A stretch of 9,827 nt of DNA from an uncultured Anaerosacchariphilus sp. (lineage in GTDB: Bacteria > Bacillota > Clostridia > Lachnospirales > Lachnospiraceae), in the NCBI GenBank assembly GCA_934373375.1, contig CAKROP010000052.1, forward strand, positions 1 through 9,827. The letters are read 5' to 3'. This document shows, piece after piece, positions 5,994-9,827 of the stretch. The position numbers and the translations under genes are program-made. The stretch's first letter is position 1; every line of letters begins with the position of its first letter. The notes beneath the pieces were generated by a model, which worked only from the letters and a program-made list of their open reading frames with translations, did no database searches and had not been told where the DNA came from.

Positions 5994-7283
5994 ATGAAAA
6001 ATAACGGACCACTGAAAAAATATCTCTATAAAAGTCTGGCGGGTGCAGGTTCTATTATTATCTGCATCCTGGTATTTTTCGCCATGTACCGATTCGACCA
6101 GGTTGTGGCGGCGTATAATCTGATGAAGGGAATTTTGATGCCCTTTATCTATGGTGCGGTGATTGCCTACCTGCTGACTCCCGTCTGCAATTTTATCGAA
6201 CGGCATTTGTCTCGTTTTTTAGAAAGCAGAATGAAGAAGCCGGAAAAGGCGCGCAGTATCGCCGGGGCAGCAGGCATCGGTCTCAGCATGGTGTTCAGTC
6301 TGCTGGTGATCTATCTCCTGATTGCCATGGTTATGCCGCAGGTATTTTCAAGCATCGGCAGCATTGTGACGGCGTTCCCGTCCATGGTTAATAAATGGTC
6401 GGCCTGGATTCAGAATTATCTGCAGGACAATGAAATAGTTTGGAATTATGTAAACCAGTTTATTGATACGGTTTCTGTCAATGTGGAGAGCTGGCTGGAA
6501 ACCAAGCTCCTGCCTAATATGCAGACCATCGTAAGCGGTGTTTCCGCAGGGCTTTTGGGGGCTATCGTCGTGATGAAAAATATTTTGATCGGCCTGATTG
6601 CCGCCATCTACATGATGGGCAACCGCCGAAAATTCGCGGCTCAGGCCAAGAAGCTGATTTACAGTGCATTCAGTGTACGGCATGCCAACGCGATTCTGGA
6701 CGAGTGTCGGCTGATTGACCGGATGTTCGGCGGATTCATCAGCGGCAAGCTTATTGATTCCCTGATTATCGGCTGCCTGTGTTTCTTCTTTATGAGCATT
6801 CTGAACCTGCCCTATTCCATGCTGATCAGCGTGGTGGTGGGCGTGACTAATATCATCCCGTTCTTTGGACCCTATATCGGGGCGATTCCCAGCGCTATCC
6901 TGGTGTTGACGGTGAATCCGATGCAGTGTCTGTATTTCCTGATCCTGATTTTACTTTTGCAGCAGTTTGACGGCAATTTTTTGGGACCGAAGATTCTGGG
7001 CAACTCCACGGGTCTGTCCAGCTTCTGGGTGCTGTTTTCCATTCTGGTGTTTGGCGGTCTCTTGGGATTTGTGGGCATGATCATCGGTGTTCCGGCTTTC
7101 GCGGTCATCTACGACCTGGTGAAAAAATGCGCCAACTATCTGCTGCGGCAGAAAAAGCTGACGACGGACACGGATACTTATCAGGAACTGGTATCCATAG
7201 AGCAGGACGGCGGACAGCTTCGTTATGTACAGAATGCGGATAGGACGGAGCGGAAAAAAGAGGAACAGGAGGAAACCCCATGA
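5994..7283 (+). CDS. AI-2E family transporter (PerM/YdiK-like membrane protein)
   Basis: This 429-residue polytopic membrane protein belongs to the family named after the E. coli AI-2 exporter TqsA. Members mostly have unknown substrates, and some act in ion or osmotic homeostasis. Hydrophobic segments lie near 16-33, 45-65, 94-116, 183-208, 254-274, 276-303, 304-323 and 343-372. The long soluble insert at about 117-180 between the third and fourth segments is typical of the family. The conserved VTNIIPFFGPYIGAIPS (284-300) and GMIIGVPAFAVIYD (361-374) are present. The C-terminal 50 residues are hydrophilic and end in a charged ERKKEEQEE tail. The start is ATG 5994 with AGGAAG or AGGAAAG just upstream, 35 bp after the PBP stop. 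Its own TGA overlaps the coaX ATG (7280-7283). It is probably cotranscribed with its neighbours; a link to cell-wall function is positional only, and the substrate is unknown. Confidence 0.9.
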   Translation: MKNNGPLKKYLYKSLAGAGSIIICILVFFAMYRFDQVVAAYNLMKGILMPFIYGAVIAYLLTPVCNFIERHLSRFLESRMKKPEKARSIAGAAGIGLSMVFSLLVIYLLIAMVMPQVFSSIGSIVTAFPSMVNKWSAWIQNYLQDNEIVWNYVNQFIDTVSVNVESWLETKLLPNMQTIVSGVSAGLLGAIVVMKNILIGLIAAIYMMGNRRKFAAQAKKLIYSAFSVRHANAILDECRLIDRMFGGFISGKLIDSLIIGCLCFFFMSILNLPYSMLISVVVGVTNIIPFFGPYIGAIPSAILVLTVNPMQCLYFLILILLLQQFDGNFLGPKILGNSTGLSSFWVLFSILVFGGLLGFVGMIIGVPAFAVIYDLVKKCANYLLRQKKLTTDTDTYQELVSIEQDGGQLRYVQNADRTERKKEEQEETP

Positions 7284-8044
7284 TTTTAGCGGTAGATATC
7301 GGCAACACCTACATTGTGGTAGGCTGCATCCGGGACGATGAGATTGTATTCGTGGAGCGGCTTCACACAGATACGAAGAAATCAGAGCTGGAGTATGCCA
7401 TCAGCATTAAGACGGTTCTGGAGATATATGGAATTGATAAAAAGGAACTGGCCGGAGCAATTCTCTCGTCGGCGGTACCGCCTCTGACCGGTGTGATGCG
7501 CCGGGCTGCGGGCAAGGTGACAGGCCGGGAGCCGCTGGTGGTGGGACCGGGCGTCAAGACCGGCCTGGACATCCGTATTGATAATCCGGCCCAGCTGGGC
7601 TCCGACCTGGTGGTAGGCGCGGTGGCAGCCATTGAGGAATATCCCTGTCCGCTGGTAGTGGTGGATCTGGGAACAGCTACCACTTTTACAGTTGTCAATG
7701 AGAAGAAGCAGGTTATGGGCGGCATGATTATGCCGGGCGTGGGCGTGGCCCTGGACGCCATGATCAGCCGGACATCCCAGCTTCCGAAGATCAGCCTGGA
7801 TCCGCCGAAAAAGTTCATCGGCAGCAACACTGTGGACTGCATGAAGAGCGGCGTCCTCTATGGAAACGCGGCCTGCGTGGACGGTATGATTGGACTCATC
7901 GAGGAGGAACTGGGCCAGCAGGTGTCTGTGGTGGCCACAGGCGGTATGGCAAAATACATTGCGCCCTATTGCAGGCGAAATCTTAAGTTGGACGACGCAC
8001 TGCTTTTAAAGGGCTTAAAACTTATCTACCGGAGAAATCAGTAA
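7280..8044 (+). CDS. coaX: Type III pantothenate kinase
   Basis: This 254-residue enzyme catalyses the ATP-dependent phosphorylation of pantothenate, the first step of coenzyme A synthesis, in the cytosol. It has the ASKHA-fold signatures of CoaX: the N-terminal phosphate loop AVDIGNT (4-10), GVKTGLDIRIDNPAQLGSD (91-109), the second Asp motif VVDLGTATTF (127-136), GGMIMPGV (147-154), and the adenosine-side VVATGGMA (217-224). Length is normal. The usual G-x-D-R motif reads G107-S-D-L110 here: the Asp is kept and the Arg is Leu. I believe this variant is common in Clostridia, but that is from memory. The ATG overlaps the stop of the preceding gene, and AGGAGG (7267-7272) lies seven bases upstream. 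It is the last gene of the plus-strand run. Its final 23 bp overlap the 3' end of the convergent dinB-like gene, and no terminator is seen between them. Confidence 0.95.
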   Translation: MILAVDIGNTYIVVGCIRDDEIVFVERLHTDTKKSELEYAISIKTVLEIYGIDKKELAGAILSSAVPPLTGVMRRAAGKVTGREPLVVGPGVKTGLDIRIDNPAQLGSDLVVGAVAAIEEYPCPLVVVDLGTATTFTVVNEKKQVMGGMIMPGVGVALDAMISRTSQLPKISLDPPKKFIGSNTVDCMKSGVLYGNAACVDGMIGLIEEELGQQVSVVATGGMAKYIAPYCRRNLKLDDALLLKGLKLIYRRNQ

Positions 8045-9311
8045 GCTCGCCCTTGTGGATGGCGTTTTTACCGTATTTCTGCCGGATGGCGTCCATGGCG
8101 GCGTCCAGCTTTTTCAGCTTTTCCGGAGAGGGGGAACGAACGGGTTCTCCTTCTTTTTTTGTGGGCTGCGTTTCGGGAAAAGCCTTCCCGGAAGCGTCTG
8201 GTTTCACCGGCACAGTGTTCAGTGGCAGGTCAAAAATTGAGAGCTGCACCGGTTCGCCCTCGGCGGTGAGACGGGAGGAGCGGATCCCCAGAAGCCGGAT
8301 GGGCTGCCCGTTCCAGAGCTGGTCAAAGAGGGAACAGGCCAGCCGGTAGATGGTATCCGTGTCATTACAGGGCGAGAAGAGTGGAGCCTGGTGGGAAGCC
8401 TTGGTAAAGTCGGCATATTTAAGCTCCACGGCCACAGTCCCGGCCAGTTGACCGGCCTTTCTTAGACGAGCGGCCACGCTCTCCGATAACGAAAGCAGTA
8501 CTTTTTTCGCTTCCTCTGCGGTCACAGCGTCGGAGGTCAGTGTGATGGAATTGCCGACGCCCTTGGCTTCCTGTCTGGTAGATACCACCGGCGAGGGATC
8601 GATGCCGTTGGCAAATTCCCACATAAGCTTTCCATGGCTTTTGAAATGGGCGGTCAGAAAAGCGGGATCCGTGTGGGCCAGATCGCCGATGGTACGGATG
8701 CCGTAGCTTTGAAGCCGTTCCGCGCTCCGGCGGCCTACCATGTAGAGGTCAGAGACCGGAAGCGGCCACATTTTCACGGGAATCTCATCCGGGTACAGGG
8801 TATGGACCTTTCCGGGCTTCTCAAAATCGCTGGCCATCTTCGCCAGCACTTTTACATTGGATATGCCCACATTGACCGTGAAACCAAAGGTCTCAAAGAT
8901 GTGATCGCGAATCCGTGCGGCTGTCTCTTCCGGGGAAGGATAGAGATGGGCAATGGGTGTAAAGTCCAGATAACACTCATCGATGGACACCTGTTCCAGA
9001 TCCGGCGTATACTCCGAAAGCAGCTCCATCATGGCCTGGCTGTAGCGGCGGTACATGGCGTGATCGGGCTTTTCCACCACCAGACCCGGACATTTCCGCA
9101 GGGCAGAGGCCACCGGCTCGGCGGTCTGGATGCCATACTTCTTCGCGGGAATCGATTTGGCCAGCACGATACCGTGGCGGCTCTTTTCGTCCCCGCCGAT
9201 GATGGACGGGAGCGTCCGCAGATCCGTTTCACTTCCATTTTTCAGCTTCTCCAGGGAAGTCCAGCTTAAGTATGCCGAATTTACGTCAATATGAAAAATA
9301 ATCGGTTTCAC
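8022..9311 (-). CDS. dinB: Y-family DNA polymerase (DNA polymerase IV-like)
   Basis: This 429-residue translesion polymerase starts VKPIIFHIDVNSAYLSW. Catalytic residues are D9 (in HIDVN) and D111-E112 (in VSIDECYLDF); Y14 occupies the steric-gate position. The DVN form of the first motif resembles UmuC more than the DMD of E. coli DinB. A helix-hairpin-helix region follows at about 189-213 (LYMVGRRSAERLQSYGIRTI). The little-finger domain runs to about 355, and a beta-clamp-binding motif QLSIFD lies at 356-361. A variable linker then precedes a conserved-looking tail (KLDAAMDAIRQKYGKNAI). I chose GTG 9311 because GAGGTGG lies ten bases upstream, homologues begin at this residue, and the only upstream start (TTG 9359) would lie above the -10 box and so outside the transcript. 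The gene is likely SOS-induced through the LexA box at 9362-9373. Its stop lies inside coaX. Confidence 0.93.
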   Translation of the reverse strand: MKPIIFHIDVNSAYLSWTSLEKLKNGSETDLRTLPSIIGGDEKSRHGIVLAKSIPAKKYGIQTAEPVASALRKCPGLVVEKPDHAMYRRYSQAMMELLSEYTPDLEQVSIDECYLDFTPIAHLYPSPEETAARIRDHIFETFGFTVNVGISNVKVLAKMASDFEKPGKVHTLYPDEIPVKMWPLPVSDLYMVGRRSAERLQSYGIRTIGDLAHTDPAFLTAHFKSHGKLMWEFANGIDPSPVVSTRQEAKGVGNSITLTSDAVTAEEAKKVLLSLSESVAARLRKAGQLAGTVAVELKYADFTKASHQAPLFSPCNDTDTIYRLACSLFDQLWNGQPIRLLGIRSSRLTAEGEPVQLSIFDLPLNTVPVKPDASGKAFPETQPTKKEGEPVRSPSPEKLKKLDAAMDAIRQKYGKNAIHKGELTDFSGR

Positions 9312-9347
9312 AGTCCCTTGCCCACCTCGGTTTCCGCAGTTTTTTAC

Positions 9348-9377
9348 AGTATAGCACAAGGGAACGTATGTTTACAA
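9348..9377 (-). promoter_or_regulatory. dinB promoter
   Basis: On the minus strand TTGTAA (9377-9372) and TATACT (9353-9348) are separated by 18 bp. Transcription would start near 9341, giving a leader of about 30 nt that includes the GAGGTGG before the GTG start at 9311. The LexA box overlaps the -35 and the spacer. Confidence 0.6.
9362..9373. promoter_or_regulatory. LexA (DinR-type) SOS box
   Basis: GAACGTATGTTT matches the Gram-positive SOS core GAAC-RNRY-GTTY at every position on the plus strand. The outer flanking bases (G before, A after) differ from the full consensus, which has C at both ends. It covers part of the -35 and the spacer of the dinB promoter, where a bound repressor would block RNA polymerase. 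It also lies 16 bp upstream of the -35 of the divergent small gene, so an effect on that gene is possible but less direct. Confidence 0.65.
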
Positions 9378-9389
9378 TGAAATAAAAAA

Positions 9390-9418
9390 TTGATTCACCG
9401 GAAAGAACGTGTTACACT
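9390..9418 (+). promoter_or_regulatory. Promoter of the small Cys-rich gene
   Basis: TTGATT (9390-9395) and TACACT (9413-9418) are separated by exactly 17 bp. Transcription would begin near 9425, about 30 nt before the ATG at 9456. It points away from dinB. Confidence 0.6.
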
Positions 9419-9455
9419 GGAACACAGAGGGATTTGTCAGAAAAGGAGAATGACC

Positions 9456-9662
9456 ATGGCAGAGAACAGAAAAGAAAACGCCCGGGACGAGGAGCGGAGA
9501 TATACCCAGGTCTTTGAGACAAAATGTCCGGTGGACTCGTCCAAAGTAAAACATACGGTAACCTTCATCGCGGCCAGCTGCAGCCGGGTGGACGATCTCA
9601 TAGAGGATTTTCATTGCAGCAGAAACAGTGCCTGCATCAAGTGTCAGCAGAATTATCTGTAA
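9456..9662 (+). CDS. Small five-cysteine protein of unknown function
   Basis: This 68-residue protein is one I do not recognise. The N-terminal 15 residues are strongly charged (MAENRKENARDEERR). The rest, beginning YTQVFETKCP, holds five cysteines: C24, C42, C54, C60 and C63, the last two as CIKC. It also has H33 and H53. There is no signal peptide or membrane segment, so a cytosolic metal-binding (zinc-ribbon-like) or redox role is conceivable, but nothing proves it. ATG 9456 is chosen because AAAAGGAG ends seven bases upstream; an ATG at 9450 would sit directly against that site, and the longer open frame from 9390 begins upstream of the predicted transcript. It has its own promoter, a good ribosome binding site and a balanced composition, all of which favour a real gene. 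It is divergent from dinB. Confidence 0.65.
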   Translation: MAENRKENARDEERRYTQVFETKCPVDSSKVKHTVTFIAASCSRVDDLIEDFHCSRNSACIKCQQNYL

Positions 9663-9680
9663 AAATTTGCAAATCTGATC

Positions 9681-9752
9681 TTTTGTGCAGTAATGCAAAA
9701 AGAAGTTAGAATTATGAAAAAACAATAAAATAATTCTAAAATATGCACAAAA
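9681..9752. repeat. Nested AT-rich dyad downstream of the small gene
   Basis: Two perfect inverted repeats share one axis. The inner pair is TTAGAATTAT (9706-9715) and ATAATTCTAA (9730-9739) with a 14-nt loop. The outer pair is TTTTGTGCA (9681-9689) and TGCACAAAA (9744-9752). A separate perfect palindrome, ATTTGCAAAT, lies at 9665-9674. The stems are AT-rich, so this is not a typical intrinsic terminator, although it lies where one is expected, 19 nt after the stop of the small gene. It could be a weak bidirectional terminator or a protein-binding site. Confidence 0.45.
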
Positions 9753-9797
9753 AACCTTAGCAAAATAGATGAAATATGACGAAAATGATAATCAAAC

Positions 9798-9826
9798 TTG
9801 ACTGGAAAGACAAAATCGTGTATAGT
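9798..9826 (+). promoter_or_regulatory. Promoter of a gene beyond the right edge
   Basis: TTGACT (9798-9803) and TATAGT (9821-9826) are separated by 17 bp, a near-consensus promoter pointing out of the window. Immediately upstream, GAAAATGATAAT (9781-9792) resembles two of the three GATAAT hexamers of a Fur box. The third, inverted hexamer is poor, so Fur control is only a suggestion. Confidence 0.6.
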
Positions 9827-9827
9827 G

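Noticed and set aside
8634..9269. Plus-strand open frame of 211 codons opposite dinB
   Set aside because: It is antisense to a polymerase with intact catalytic motifs, has no ribosome binding site and shows no recognisable domain.
9312..9359. N-terminal extension of the dinB product to the TTG at 9359
   Set aside because: The TTG lies upstream of the predicted -10 box and transcript start, and homologues begin at the KPIIFH segment; GTG 9311 has a suitable GAGGTGG.
9690..9740. Intrinsic terminator after the small Cys-rich gene
   Set aside because: The stem is nearly all A/T and no U-run follows the inner repeat on the plus strand, so a standard terminator is not supported.

Overview
The window looks like chromosomal DNA from a Gram-positive anaerobe of the Clostridia, most likely Lachnospiraceae. 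This is inferred from GC-rich genes with AT-rich spacers, strong AGGAGG-type ribosome binding sites, ATGA stop/start overlaps, a type III (CoaX) pantothenate kinase, an FMN-dependent alpha-hydroxy-acid oxidising protein with a Cys-rich N-terminus, and a MecA-like class B PBP. No RNA gene, CRISPR array or phage gene was seen.

Layout. (1) The left edge holds the start of a minus-strand FMN dehydrogenase gene. Its leader is interrupted by a 134-135 bp palindromic MITE-like element flanked by a 7-bp direct repeat. (2) From a strong promoter at 444-472 runs a plus-strand series of six closely spaced genes: a BlaI/MecI repressor, a BlaR1-like M56 metallopeptidase whose extracellular part carries five Asp-boxes instead of a penicillin-binding domain, a small three-TM protein of unknown function, a MecA/PBP2a-like transpeptidase made as a lipoprotein, an AI-2E-family membrane protein, and coaX. 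(3) Convergent to these, and overlapping the 3' end of coaX by 23 bp, is a Y-family DNA polymerase (dinB-like) whose promoter contains a LexA box. (4) Divergent from dinB is a 68-residue five-cysteine protein of unknown function with its own promoter. (5) The right edge is an AT-rich spacer with a nested dyad and a perfectly spaced promoter pointing out of the window.

How it fits together. The central block is organised like mecI-mecR1-mecA: repressor, membrane protease sensor, low-affinity-type PBP. The sensor output half (HExxH protease) and the repressor cleavage site (Asn-Phe) look intact. The input half is not a beta-lactam acylation domain, so the system probably responds to a different extracellular cue. 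This re-wired mec-like module is the most interesting item in the window. The MITE that appears to have duplicated a -10 box, and the divergent SOS-regulated region with a small Cys-rich protein, come next. All family calls come from reading motifs; no database search was run.
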